Shown piece by piece: positions 24,715 through 32,989 of a stretch of 64,000 nt of DNA (its first letter is position 1; each line of letters starts with the position of its first letter). The notes under the pieces were generated by a model. That model saw nothing but the letters and a program-made list of their open reading frames with translations. It had not been told where the DNA came from and searched no databases. The DNA lies in the NCBI RefSeq assembly GCF_027920545.1, contig NZ_CP115859.1, positions 2,412,001-2,476,000 on the forward strand. Direction: 5' to 3'. This stretch comes from Chryseobacterium camelliae (lineage in GTDB: Bacteria; Bacteroidota; Bacteroidia; Flavobacteriales; Weeksellaceae). The position numbers and the translations under genes are program-made.

Positions 24715-25247
24715 AAATTTAAGAAATAAAACTTAAATTCTTTTTTGAACTTCACCGGAGCCGACTGTAAAATATATTGAGCGTTTTTTTCAAAAATTCC
24801 TATGGATTTATTCTTGCTGTCAAAGTATTCTACACTGAATTTAGCGAAATCCAGGGTGTCTTTTTTGTGAATATCCTTGTATACCTCTAAATTATTTACT
24901 TTTACTGTTTTCACCTTTAAGCTGTCCAGTTCATGAAATAATTTCCTGAAAGTAAGACTGTCTGGTTTATTGAAATAACTTTCCATTTGGGAATAGATAA
25001 CAGTGTCTATCTCGGTGTCCTTATTTCCGGAAAGATAAAGTGTGGAGAGATCCAGCAATTCCTGAACTTTTTGTTTGGTGATAAAGTTAATCGCCTGCGC
25101 GCTATCCATCTGTACTGCAGGATATGTTTTTCTGTTATTGCTGTTTCTTAATTTATCTAAATCACTTACTTCCGTGTTTTTTTTGTTACATGATGCTAAA
25201 CTAAAAAGCATTACTGCCAAGACTAAAAGATTATTTATTGTTTTCAT
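24663..25247 (-). CDS. Lipoprotein, unknown function
   Basis: 194 residues. Start chosen at the ATG of MKTINNLL; the longer frame from 25259 only adds MLIQ. The signal peptide ends LASCNKK, a lipobox. The body is mostly charged, with predicted strands and helices and no motif I recognise. It overlaps the upstream gene by 17 bases and is therefore probably translated with it. Its 3' end overlaps the convergent cyclo-ligase gene by 52 bases, which is unusual but compatible with both frames being intact. Confidence 0.7.
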   Translation of the reverse strand: MKTINNLLVLAVMLFSLASCNKKNTEVSDLDKLRNSNNRKTYPAVQMDSAQAINFITKQKVQELLDLSTLYLSGNKDTEIDTVIYSQMESYFNKPDSLTFRKLFHELDSLKVKTVKVNNLEVYKDIHKKDTLDFAKFSVEYFDSKNKSIGIFEKNAQYILQSAPVKFKKEFKFYFLNFYSKPLPKDSTSTGVTK

Positions 25248-26394
25248 CTGTATTAGCAATTTTAAATTTAATAGATACTATTTTCCCTTTTTCTCTTTTC
25301 ATTTCAATTACACTTAGGTTTTTAAGAGAAGTGGTAGGAGTGGTGACTAGTGTGATATATTTTTGCTTGTCCAACGTTTCAATACCATAGGTTGCATTGT
25401 CGTAAACCTGATAGATGATAGCGTTGTTGCTGATGAGGTTGTCCAGCTGCTTACGTTTTTGTTTTAAAAGCTCAGGATTGCCATTGGCATCTTTTATAGA
25501 AAAATAATTGACCGCCATCTTGTAATCGTCCGGTTTTAATTCTATCATTTCCTCTTCTGGTGCATTTTCCAGGTTTCTATTTACCTCCAGGTCTTCGTAG
25601 AAAGGAGCTGTGATCTGTAATTTCAGATTTTTATCTTTCGTAGAATAGCGGAAACACTCGCCTGGTTTGATTTTATACAGAATAGGAGACTCATTTTCTT
25701 TGATGACCTTTATCTCGATGGTGTTCATTACTGAAACAGCACGATCGGCATCCGTAAAACAATAGGTGTATGTTTTTTGAAAAAGAGCATCTTTAAATCC
25801 AAGAACTCCTGTAAGCAGGATCAAAATTGTAGTAACGATTGCCCAAGCATTCTTTTTGAAAAAGTTTTTCTTCGTTTTTTGAAGATCAAAAGTAGAAGGT
25901 TGTAAAATTTCAGTTTTTTTATTAACTAATTGGTTTTCAGTATTTGATTTTTGTAAATCAGTGCTTTCCGGTGCCTTGAACTCTGTTTTTCCGGGCAAGG
26001 GTTCCGCTTTAGGAAGGTCTGGTGAAGTTGAAATTATTCTTTCTGATTCTTTTGACTGATCCTCTGTCAAACTTTCATCTTCTGTGAGCAATTCTCCGGC
26101 AAAAAGATGCTGTTTCTTGAAGTCGTACCAAGACTCATAACCCGTATAAATACTCAGTAAATTGAGCATGTCTATTCGTGGTAGTTTGGTAACAGGAGAA
26201 GTTTTGAAGTAAGTGTAAAAAGACTTTTCGCTGATGTTTCCTTTAGCTTTTTTACGAAGATCTTCCTGAAAATATATGATGTCAATGCCCTTCCATTTTG
26301 AAATATCTTCAAAAGAAGGGGTGTGTTGTTCCAAATATTGAGCTTGTACGTCCTTTTTTAGCTGCTCAAAATGCAATAGATCTAAATCTGTCAA
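25231..26394 (-). CDS. Single-pass membrane protein with N-terminal cytosolic domain
   Basis: 387 residues. The N-terminal 110 residues are soluble (KGNISEKSFYTYFK, LPRIDMLNLLSIYTGYESWYDFKKQ); I have seen similar text in Bacteroidetes proteins of unknown role. A low-complexity linker (about 112-180) precedes one membrane helix (AWAIVTTILILLTGVLGF, about 189-206). The C-terminal part should lie outside the cytoplasm. The layout, cytosolic sensor-like domain plus helix plus outer domain, suggests signal transfer across the membrane, but this is inference. It precedes the lipoprotein gene with a short overlap. Confidence 0.7.
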   Translation of the reverse strand: MTDLDLLHFEQLKKDVQAQYLEQHTPSFEDISKWKGIDIIYFQEDLRKKAKGNISEKSFYTYFKTSPVTKLPRIDMLNLLSIYTGYESWYDFKKQHLFAGELLTEDESLTEDQSKESERIISTSPDLPKAEPLPGKTEFKAPESTDLQKSNTENQLVNKKTEILQPSTFDLQKTKKNFFKKNAWAIVTTILILLTGVLGFKDALFQKTYTYCFTDADRAVSVMNTIEIKVIKENESPILYKIKPGECFRYSTKDKNLKLQITAPFYEDLEVNRNLENAPEEEMIELKPDDYKMAVNYFSIKDANGNPELLKQKRKQLDNLISNNAIIYQVYDNATYGIETLDKQKYITLVTTPTTSLKNLSVIEMKREKGKIVSIKFKIANTDENNK

Positions 26395-26500
26395 TTTTTA
26401 TTTAAATGATTAAGTTGTTGAAATTCAGTGGTATTTATTTGTAAAATTGTTTTACAAAAGTATTACAATTATTTTTCATAAACAAATTTTCTATCTACTA

Positions 26501-26508
26501 TACCTTTG
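26501..26508 (+). promoter_or_regulatory. Promoter of the small repeat lipoprotein gene
   Basis: TACCTTTG fits TAnnTTTG, 69 bases before the ATG, leaving a long AT-rich leader. Confidence 0.5.
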
Positions 26509-26577
26509 CCTTGTTCAAATAACAGAACAGAAAAGAGTTTTATAAAACAATATTAACAAAATTAAATTTAATTTATT

Positions 26578-26823
26578 ATGAAAAAGTCATTATTCGTAGC
26601 TGCTATCGCTGCTATCTCTTTGGTTGCTTGTAAAAAAGGTGAAGCTACAACTGAAACTACAGATTCTACTGCAGTAACTACAGATTCTACAACTGTTGTT
26701 GCTCCTGCTGATTCTACAGCTGTTGCTCCTGCTGATTCTACAGCTACTAAAGCTGCTGATTCTACAGCTACTACTGCTACAACTACAACTACTGAAGTTA
26801 AAAAAGAAGAAGTTAAGAAATAA
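26578..26823 (+). CDS. Small Thr/Ala-rich repeat lipoprotein
   Basis: 81 residues. The signal peptide ends SLVACKK (lipobox Cys18). The mature part is almost entirely Ala, Thr, Asp, Ser, Val and Lys, with repeats of ADSTA and a lysine/glutamate end (EVKKEEVKK). It resembles short unstructured surface lipoproteins of Flavobacteriia; no domain is visible. It has its own promoter and terminator and so is a single-gene unit. The biased composition and clean promoter suggest a genuinely expressed protein. Confidence 0.8.
   Translation: MKKSLFVAAIAAISLVACKKGEATTETTDSTAVTTDSTTVVAPADSTAVAPADSTATKAADSTATTATTTTTEVKKEEVKK
26698..26769 (+). repeat. Three 24-base tandem repeats in the lipoprotein gene
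   Basis: Two identical 24-base units (26698-26721 and 26722-26745) encode VAPADSTA twice. A third diverged unit (26746-26769) encodes TKAADSTA. Unit gain or loss would keep the frame. Confidence 0.85.
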
Positions 26824-26847
26824 TTTTAACTTATCTTACAATAAAAG

Positions 26848-26879
26848 AACCGTTTCATTTATGAAGCGGTTTTTTTATG
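26848..26879. terminator. Terminator of the repeat lipoprotein gene
   Basis: Eleven-pair stem (26848-26858 with 26861-26871) with one wobble, a two-base loop and a T run. An A-rich flank on the other side could also serve the convergent methyltransferase gene. Confidence 0.85.
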
Positions 26880-26912
26880 TTTTTATACGTGAAAAATAGA
26901 AAGGATGATCGA

Positions 26913-27677
26913 TTAAATCATCTTTTGTCTCAAAGCCTCATAGCAGGTAATGGCAACTGCATTGCTCAGGTTTAAAGAATCAATGCTTCCGCTCATCGGG
27001 ATCAAAGTATTCTGCCCCTTTTGATACCAAAAATCACTTAATCCGGAATGCTCTGTTCCGAAAAGAATTGCAGATTTCTGCTTAAAGTCTCTTAACGGAA
27101 GATTCTCGGCAGTTTCATCCATAATCGTGGTGTAGATATTAAACTTGTTTTTTTCTAAAAAATCTAATGTTTCCTGGTTTTCCGCCTGAAATACATTCAT
27201 GCCGAATAAGCAGCCTACACTGGATCTGATTACATTTGGGTTATAAAAATCTGTCTTTCCGTCAGAAACAATCAGCGCATCTATTCCGAACGCTTCACAG
27301 CTTCTTAAAATTGCACCCAGATTTCCCGGTTTTTCTATCCCTTCAACAATAATTACCGTAGAATCTTCCTTTGGAGTGAATGACTGCAGGCTTTCCTCTT
27401 TGGTTTTATAAACACCGATAATTCCTTCAGAACTTCCTCTGTACGCTATTTTTTCATAGACTTTATCACTGACAAAATGGATTTTCCCGGCAGGGATCTT
27501 TCCTTTGAAAATACTTTCACAGATGTAGAACTCAACAGGTTCAAAATTAAATTGTTGTGCTCTTTCATTTTCCTGATCACCTTCTACCACAAAAACGTTT
27601 GATTTTTTCCTGTGACGGTTGTCGGTAATAAGTTTGGTAAGGCTTTTTATCTTTTCGTTTTGAAAGCTTTCTATCAT
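26913..27677 (-). CDS. TrmH/SpoU-family RNA 2'-O-methyltransferase
   Basis: A 254-residue SPOUT methyltransferase that methylates ribose in tRNA or rRNA using S-adenosylmethionine. The N-terminal substrate-binding part (KSNVFVVEGDQENERA) is followed by the knot motifs EGIEKPGNLGAILRSCEAFG (motif 1), GTEHSGLSD (motif 2) and IPMSGSIDSLNLSNAVAI (motif 3), all intact. The exact target base is not predictable. It lies 6 bases downstream of rmuC, so the two genes form an operon. Confidence 0.9.
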   Translation of the reverse strand: MIESFQNEKIKSLTKLITDNRHRKKSNVFVVEGDQENERAQQFNFEPVEFYICESIFKGKIPAGKIHFVSDKVYEKIAYRGSSEGIIGVYKTKEESLQSFTPKEDSTVIIVEGIEKPGNLGAILRSCEAFGIDALIVSDGKTDFYNPNVIRSSVGCLFGMNVFQAENQETLDFLEKNKFNIYTTIMDETAENLPLRDFKQKSAILFGTEHSGLSDFWYQKGQNTLIPMSGSIDSLNLSNAVAITCYEALRQKMI

Positions 27678-27683
27678 ATTTTT

Positions 27684-29183
27684 TTAAGATTCTAAAGGGT
27701 TTTGGGAATTGTCGATCAAACTTTGAGGAAGTTCTTTTTTATTTTTAATTCCTAAAGATTTCAGTTTTTGGGTCTGGATAATTAAATTGTCATTTCCAGT
27801 GTAAAGCTGCTTGAAGGCGTCATTATATACATTCTTTGCCTGATCTATATTTTTACCTATTTTTTCAAGGTTTTCTACAAAACTGGAGAATTTATCGTAA
27901 AGTTTTGCGCCACGTTCTGCAATTTCAATCGAATTTCTGTTTTGATATTCTCTTTTCCAAAGATCAGCAATGAGCTTCAGGGAAGTGATTAAATTACTCG
28001 GATTTAACAGTAAGATTCTCTTTTCATAGGCAAAATTCCATAGATTCTGATCGGCTTGCATCGCTGCGATATAAGCCGGTTCACTTGGAATGAACATCAT
28101 CACAAAATCCAGCGATTTGCCGTAATCATCATATGCTTTCTGACTCAGCTGCGTAATGTGATTCTTAATGGACGAAATATGCTGATTGAGTTTGATCTGA
28201 TAAATTTCCGCATCGGTTTCATCTACGAGCTCTGTAAAAGCAGTTAAAGAAACCTTTGAATCAATAATTACATTTCTTTCATCCGGATATTTTACAACCG
28301 CATCGGGACGCATTTTTTTGCCTGAAAACTCAGAAAAAAGCGCTTTGTTGTCCTCGTCGCGAAGCTCATGTTCGAGAAAATATTCACGCCCTTTTACCAG
28401 TCCGGATTTTTCTAAAATACTTTCTAAAATCATTTCGCCCCAGTTTCCCTGAGTCTTGCTTTCTCCTTTCAATGCTTTGGTCAGCTTTTTGGCATCTTCA
28501 GATATTTGTTGATTCAATAGTGCAAGTTCCTTTACCTTTTCAGCCAGAGAAAAACGTTCTTTATTTTCTTTTTCATAGGCTTCATTCACCTTATTCTTAA
28601 GGTCGTTGATCTTTTCCTGGAAAGGTTCAAGGATTGTTTTTAACTGAGTGTGATTTAAAGTAGTAAATTTTTCTGTCTTTTCCTCTAAAATTTTATTGGC
28701 TAAGTTTTCAAACTGTAATTTCCCTTCCTCCTGAATTTTTGAAATTTCTTCTTTTTGGGTTTCCAGGGAGTTTTTCAGATTCAGATTTAAAGCAGAAAGC
28801 TCCGCATTTTTAGCAATAAGATCTTGTTTTTCAATCGAAAGCTTTTCAATATGATTGATTTGGCTGGAAAGAACAGATTTTTGATCCTCGAATTGAGATT
28901 GAATTGAAGAGTGTTCTGCTGAAACTTTTGCGAATTCACTTTTCAGATCATCTAAAAGGTCGGTTTGAAGTAGATAAGATTCTTTTTCTTTTGAAATTTG
29001 AGTTTGAAGATCCTGATTTTTTTCGAGTGAATTTTCAAGATCAGAAGAGATTCTGATGTTTTGACGAGTAAGTTCATCATGAGAAACTCTGGAAACCATA
29101 GATGATTTCATCATGAAATACAGGACAGCTCCTCCCAAAATTCCTCCGGCAATAAATCCGATGATCAAATAACTCATTTCCAT
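27684..29183 (-). CDS. rmuC: DNA recombination protein RmuC
   Basis: 499 residues. One N-terminal membrane helix (IIGFIAGGILGGAVLYFMM) precedes a long coiled coil (about residues 35-230) and the RmuC nuclease-like domain (about 235-450), which includes GNWGEMILESILEKSGL and VIIDSKVSLTAF. RmuC limits inversions at short inverted repeats. The conserved DSK and acidic/Lys positions suggest a PD-(D/E)XK-like fold. The protein begins just after a short gap from the DUF5995-like gene and is probably co-transcribed with the methyltransferase gene. Confidence 0.93.
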   Translation of the reverse strand: MEMSYLIIGFIAGGILGGAVLYFMMKSSMVSRVSHDELTRQNIRISSDLENSLEKNQDLQTQISKEKESYLLQTDLLDDLKSEFAKVSAEHSSIQSQFEDQKSVLSSQINHIEKLSIEKQDLIAKNAELSALNLNLKNSLETQKEEISKIQEEGKLQFENLANKILEEKTEKFTTLNHTQLKTILEPFQEKINDLKNKVNEAYEKENKERFSLAEKVKELALLNQQISEDAKKLTKALKGESKTQGNWGEMILESILEKSGLVKGREYFLEHELRDEDNKALFSEFSGKKMRPDAVVKYPDERNVIIDSKVSLTAFTELVDETDAEIYQIKLNQHISSIKNHITQLSQKAYDDYGKSLDFVMMFIPSEPAYIAAMQADQNLWNFAYEKRILLLNPSNLITSLKLIADLWKREYQNRNSIEIAERGAKLYDKFSSFVENLEKIGKNIDQAKNVYNDAFKQLYTGNDNLIIQTQKLKSLGIKNKKELPQSLIDNSQNPLES

Positions 29184-29231
29184 TCGTCAAAATTACAAAA
29201 AGAAAAGTAAAATAGAATTTATTAATGGTTC

Positions 29232-29987
29232 TCAACTGCTTTTTGTCGCCTGTAGAATTTCAATATTTTTAACGACATCAGTGCTCTCACATTTTTTTAA
29301 TTCTTTCAATAAAGCTTGGGTCAGAATTTTCGGGTTTAAAATCTGGGAAGCTACCTTTGCAGCGGCATAATCAACGATGTTGATGACGGATTCTCTTAAA
29401 AAATTAGGAGTATTTGAAGCAATAACGGCTGTTGCCCAGGAAGTGTCTCTTGCTTTGGAAATGGCAAAATCTAAAATGATATTATCTTTTCCGTTGGATA
29501 GTTTATCGATTAATTCTACGGGATAACAAATTTTATTCAGAGAATCCTGAACTTTTTGATTAATAGAAGCGATAACGTTATTAATATTCTCAAAATCTTT
29601 TTTCAGAGGATTTATTTTTCTGTAAGGCATGATGGATGCGGCAGAAATTCCCAAATCCAGATTGATATGAGCATTCATTCCTAAGAAAATATGCTGCAAT
29701 ATGAGAAGGTCTTTGTTTTTTGTGGCTTCAAAAGCTAAATACCATGCATTGGTGCATTTTTTACCTTTCCGATAATTTTCCCAGGCTTCAAGATATCTTT
29801 GGGCAAAGGCGATATCCAGCAAGGTCATTCTTGGGTTGTCTTCAAATTTTTTCTGCTGAATTCCTTTCAAAACCTGTGCAGTCATAATTCTGTACGTGCA
29901 GGCGAAATATCCAACCGGACTTTGGTTTGCTTTGCTCCATGCAATAATTTCGTCTAATTTTTTCAGAACTTCTTCGATGGTTTTCAT
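29232..29987 (-). CDS. DUF5995-like protein
   Basis: 251 residues, predicted all-helical and cytosolic, without a signal. GMNAHINLDLG near residue 103 and several conserved His/Asp positions match what I remember of DUF5995. No function is known. It is separated from the membrane-protein gene above it by a terminator, so it probably has its own promoter. Confidence 0.65.
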   Translation of the reverse strand: MKTIEEVLKKLDEIIAWSKANQSPVGYFACTYRIMTAQVLKGIQQKKFEDNPRMTLLDIAFAQRYLEAWENYRKGKKCTNAWYLAFEATKNKDLLILQHIFLGMNAHINLDLGISAASIMPYRKINPLKKDFENINNVIASINQKVQDSLNKICYPVELIDKLSNGKDNIILDFAISKARDTSWATAVIASNTPNFLRESVINIVDYAAAKVASQILNPKILTQALLKELKKCESTDVVKNIEILQATKSS

Positions 29988-30016
29988 ATTGGTTTTTTGT
30001 TTTTATAAATATAATA

Positions 30017-30041
30017 AAACCTCACAGATTTTGTGAGGTTT
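30017..30041 (-). terminator. Terminator downstream of the YciI/membrane-protein operon
   Basis: Ten-pair stem AAACCTCACA/TGTGAGGTTT with a five-base loop. On the minus strand it is followed by a T-rich stretch, fitting the end of the unit that begins with pncB. Confidence 0.75.
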
Positions 30042-30067
30042 AAAGATTGGTATATTGAGTTTTAAAA

Positions 30068-30661
30068 CTATTGGCTGATTAAAACAATAAAAAAGATAAG
30101 ATTTAAAACTGTAGCTAAAAAAGTTGCAATAAAAACAGCTAAATTATCCCTTGTTTTGTTTGTAATTAAAAAGATGATGAAATAATTAATGATATAAGCC
30201 GGAATAAGTAGAAAAAAATTAAATACAAGAAGTGAATTGACAAAATAAAGAAGTAAAGTAATTGCAAATGTGCTAAGAACCGATGCTACAATTATCCCTA
30301 AAAAACTTTTCAATATAGTATCTGAATCAACTTTTAAATTTTCAATGTTTTGATGAATGTCTGTATACTTTGTTTCAACAAGCATTTTGATTTCTGTTAG
30401 TGAAATCAATTCTGAATGGAGTAATGAAAAGCATTCCTCTTGTGACGATTTATTTAGATAATGTTGATGAATTTCTCTGATGATCCTATTTCGTTCATTC
30501 AATAAGGTTTTCTGATTTTCAATTTTAGCCTGAAAATCTTCAAATGTACCTCTGGATGTAATTTCATCTAAAAGCTCTTTTGTTGCTTTGCCTTGATAGT
30601 CAATCTGATTATTGTAAGATTCTATCAGATCTTGATCTGAAAATTTGGTATAAAATCCCAT
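30068..30661 (-). CDS. Membrane protein, unknown function
   Basis: 197 residues. The N-terminal 110 residues are soluble and helical with acidic and basic pairs (KATKELLDEITSRG, NERNRIIREIHQHYL). The last 80 contain about three hydrophobic helices. I do not recognise the family. The start lies 3 bases from the stop of the YciI-like gene, so this gene probably ends the pncB operon. Confidence 0.7.
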   Translation of the reverse strand: MGFYTKFSDQDLIESYNNQIDYQGKATKELLDEITSRGTFEDFQAKIENQKTLLNERNRIIREIHQHYLNKSSQEECFSLLHSELISLTEIKMLVETKYTDIHQNIENLKVDSDTILKSFLGIIVASVLSTFAITLLLYFVNSLLVFNFFLLIPAYIINYFIIFLITNKTRDNLAVFIATFLATVLNLIFFIVLISQ

Positions 30662-30664
30662 TCG

Positions 30665-31132
30665 TTACGGATTCTCTTTCGAAATTTCCTTATGATGCTC
30701 GAGATACATTGGCAATGCAGCAGAACCGTACCAAGGAAAAATTTCATAGCCGAAAACTCCTGCCTGAACTGCCGGATCGGTTTTCACCCATTGTGCGGCT
30801 TCTTCTTTAGATTTGGTATTGAAAATAAACATTCCGCGAAAGTTTTGTTTGTTTTGTTCTAAAAACGGTCCCGCAACGATTATTTTTCCTTCATCTGCAA
30901 GCTTCCCGATATTGTTCATGTGTCCTTTCATGAGCTCACTCATTTTGGCTTTGTCTTCAATTTTTGTTGAGCCGGTTGTCAGCATTACGATCGTATACGC
31001 TTTCATTCCGTATTTATCGGCGCCTAATTTTGTAGCAAGCTGCTGATTAAATTTAGGTTTTTCCGTAGTTTTTTGAGCAAATGAAAAAAATGCTGTAAAA
31101 AGAGAAAATGCTAAGATGATTTTTGTTCTCAT
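30665..31132 (-). CDS. Exported YciI-like protein
   Basis: 155 residues with a clear signal peptide (residues 1-19, TAFFSFAQ). The rest matches the YciI/YCII ferredoxin-like fold, with the recognisable LADEGKIIVAGPFLE and GMFIFNTKSKEEAAQWV. The role of YciI-like proteins is largely unknown. Export to the periplasm is unusual for the family. It lies 4 bases from pncB and 3 bases from the next gene, so all three form an operon. Confidence 0.82.
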   Translation of the reverse strand: MRTKIILAFSLFTAFFSFAQKTTEKPKFNQQLATKLGADKYGMKAYTIVMLTTGSTKIEDKAKMSELMKGHMNNIGKLADEGKIIVAGPFLEQNKQNFRGMFIFNTKSKEEAAQWVKTDPAVQAGVFGYEIFPWYGSAALPMYLEHHKEISKENP

Positions 31133-31136
31133 ATGG

Positions 31137-32315
31137 TTAGTTTTTGATTCTTAAAAATTCTTTCGCCAGTTCGATCATTTTTGGATCTCCGGTATATTTT
31201 CCGTGTTCATCAGAAAGTTTTACGGTTGGGATCCATTCCTGGTTGGGAGCCTGAACTCCTATCAGTTTCATGACGATATTCATGGGTTTTAAGCCGACAT
31301 CATTGGTGAGGTTGGTTCCTATTCCGAATGAAATTCCGATTTTTCCTCTGCAATAATTGGTGATTTCTTCTACTTTTTCCAGATTTAAGGCATCTGAGAA
31401 AATGATATATTTAAACAAAGGGTTGATTCCGTGTTTGTGATAATGAGCAATGGTTTTGTCTGCAAATTCCAAGGCATCTCCGCTGTCATGACGAACGCCA
31501 TCGAAAAGTTTTGCAAATTTTTTATCAAACTGCTGAAAGAAAACATCTGTAGTATAAGTGTCTGAAAGGGCAACTCCCAAATCGCCTCTGTAAACATCTA
31601 CCCAATGTTCCAGAGCTAATTCGTTGGCCATTTTAAAACCATATTCCGCAGCGTGGAACATAAACCATTCGTGAGCATGGGTTCCGATAGGTTTTACTCC
31701 ATATTTCATGGCGAAATGTACATTTGAACTTCCGATAAATGTGGAATCTTTTTTCTGATTCAGAGCTTCCATAACCAAATTCTGCACTTTATATGAATGC
31801 CTTCTTCGGGTTCCGAATTCTGCGAAATTGACACCCAACTTTGCCAGTGCATCTGCTTTTTCCAGGGTTTTATGCATGACGACTTCGTTAGAGTCTCTCT
31901 CCATGTGATTCATTTCATAATGAAGTTCACTGATTAAAGCTAATAGAGGTACTTCCCAGAGAATAGTTCTGTACCAAAGTCCTTCTACCGTAACTGAAAG
32001 CTCAGTTCCGGTTTGAACGATTTTTACTTCAGACGGATCGTAATGATAGCCTTCAAGAAAATCGAGATAGGGAAGATCGATATACGGACAGGTTCTTGCC
32101 ATGAATTTTTTTTCTTCCTTCGTCAGCTTAAGTTCTGCCATTTTGTTTACCGCTTCTCTTAAAGCAATATCAAAGCCCTCCGGAAATTCATGTTTACCTC
32201 TGTTGATGAATTCATATTTTACAATGGAACCTGGAAACAATTTTACGACTGCATTCTGCATGGTTATTTTGTAAAAATCATTGTCCAGAATGGAGTTTAA
32301 ACGTATATCGTGCAT
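31137..32315 (-). CDS. pncB: Nicotinate phosphoribosyltransferase
   Basis: 392 residues, normal length. PncB makes nicotinate mononucleotide from nicotinate and PRPP with ATP, the salvage route to NAD. FYKITMQNAV at the N-terminus, EFGTRRRHSYKVQ near residue 168 and the phosphate-binding region DALNLEKVEEI with GIGTNLTND are intact. It leads an operon with two genes of unknown role. A promoter lies just upstream at 32334-32341. Confidence 0.95.
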   Translation of the reverse strand: MHDIRLNSILDNDFYKITMQNAVVKLFPGSIVKYEFINRGKHEFPEGFDIALREAVNKMAELKLTKEEKKFMARTCPYIDLPYLDFLEGYHYDPSEVKIVQTGTELSVTVEGLWYRTILWEVPLLALISELHYEMNHMERDSNEVVMHKTLEKADALAKLGVNFAEFGTRRRHSYKVQNLVMEALNQKKDSTFIGSSNVHFAMKYGVKPIGTHAHEWFMFHAAEYGFKMANELALEHWVDVYRGDLGVALSDTYTTDVFFQQFDKKFAKLFDGVRHDSGDALEFADKTIAHYHKHGINPLFKYIIFSDALNLEKVEEITNYCRGKIGISFGIGTNLTNDVGLKPMNIVMKLIGVQAPNQEWIPTVKLSDEHGKYTGDPKMIELAKEFLRIKN

Positions 32316-32333
32316 AATTGTGTTGTTTTAACG

Positions 32334-32341
32334 CAAATTTA
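32334..32341 (-). promoter_or_regulatory. pncB promoter -7 box
   Basis: Minus strand reads TAAATTTG (TAnnTTTG), 18 bases before the pncB ATG. Confidence 0.6.
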
Positions 32342-32354
32342 TGAATTAAAAAAT

Positions 32355-32381
32355 AAAATCGCCTAAATGTAAGGCGATTTT
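32355..32381 (-). terminator. dps terminator
   Basis: Ten-pair stem AAAATCGCCT (32355-32364) with AGGCGATTTT (32372-32381). On the minus strand it follows the dps stop and is followed by T-rich sequence. Confidence 0.8.
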
Positions 32382-32408
32382 TTATACTATTTTGAAGTTT
32401 CTAAACGA

Positions 32409-32885
32409 TTATTTTCCTAAATATGAATTGTACATCCAAACTTCTTTTTCCTGTTCTGTGATATAATCGCTCATCTGAGAGTTTGTTCCTTCGTCACCTG
32501 CTTTGTCGGTGATGTCTAAAAGTTCTCTTTGAAGATCGATAACCACTTTAAAAGAATCTAAAATAATTTCAACACTTTTAGTCCCGTTGCTTACTTCCTG
32601 ACTTTCTTTAATGGTTGCAACTTTCAGATAATCCGAATAATTATGTGCGGGTGTTGCTCCTAATGTTAAAATTCTTTCTGCAATTTCATCGATTTTCAAC
32701 ACTAAGCTATTATAAAGCTCTTCAAACTTCGGATGCAGGGTGAAAAACTGTTCTCCTTTGATGTTCCAGTGAGAGCCTCTTGTGTTCTGGTAAAAAACAG
32801 AATAGTTGGCCAAAAGGACATTTAATTTTTCTGCAATTTTCTTGCAATCGGCTTCTTTTAATCCGATAATACTTGCGTTTTTCAT
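32409..32885 (-). CDS. dps: Dps-family DNA-protection/ferritin-like protein
   Basis: 158 residues. Dps forms 12-subunit shells that oxidise and store iron and bind DNA under stress. The ferroxidase ligands lie in NTRGSHWNIKGEQFFTLHPKFEELY, with the His, Asp and Glu pattern, followed by KIDEIAERI. The start at 32885 (MKNASIIG) is chosen because the -7 box at 32906-32913 overlaps the upstream ATG. It has its own promoter and terminator. Confidence 0.93.
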   Translation of the reverse strand: MKNASIIGLKEADCKKIAEKLNVLLANYSVFYQNTRGSHWNIKGEQFFTLHPKFEELYNSLVLKIDEIAERILTLGATPAHNYSDYLKVATIKESQEVSNGTKSVEIILDSFKVVIDLQRELLDITDKAGDEGTNSQMSDYITEQEKEVWMYNSYLGK

Positions 32886-32905
32886 AGGTTTATTATTTAT
32901 ATACA

Positions 32906-32913
32906 CAAAGGTA
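32906..32913 (-). promoter_or_regulatory. dps promoter -7 box
   Basis: Minus strand reads TACCTTTG (TAnnTTTG), about 20 bases before the dps ATG. Confidence 0.55.
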
Positions 32914-32957
32914 GGAAATACTGTGCCGAACTGTGGCTAAATGTAATAGATGATACT

Positions 32958-32974
32958 TATCTTTGATATTTTTG
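32958..32974 (+). promoter_or_regulatory. Promoter of the GT-C-like gene (two overlapping -7 boxes)
   Basis: TATCTTTG (32958-32965) and TATTTTTG (32967-32974) both fit TAnnTTTG; either could serve the ATG at 32990. Confidence 0.5.
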
Positions 32975-32989
32975 TAATATATTTAAAAT

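Noticed and set aside
32885..32906. Upstream starts for dps and similar longer frames (eno, fabD, rpsT, htrA)
   Set aside because: In the dps, eno and fabD cases the -7 box lies at or downstream of the longer start, so it could not be transcribed with the gene. For rpsT and htrA the added residues are not conserved or lie outside the transcript.
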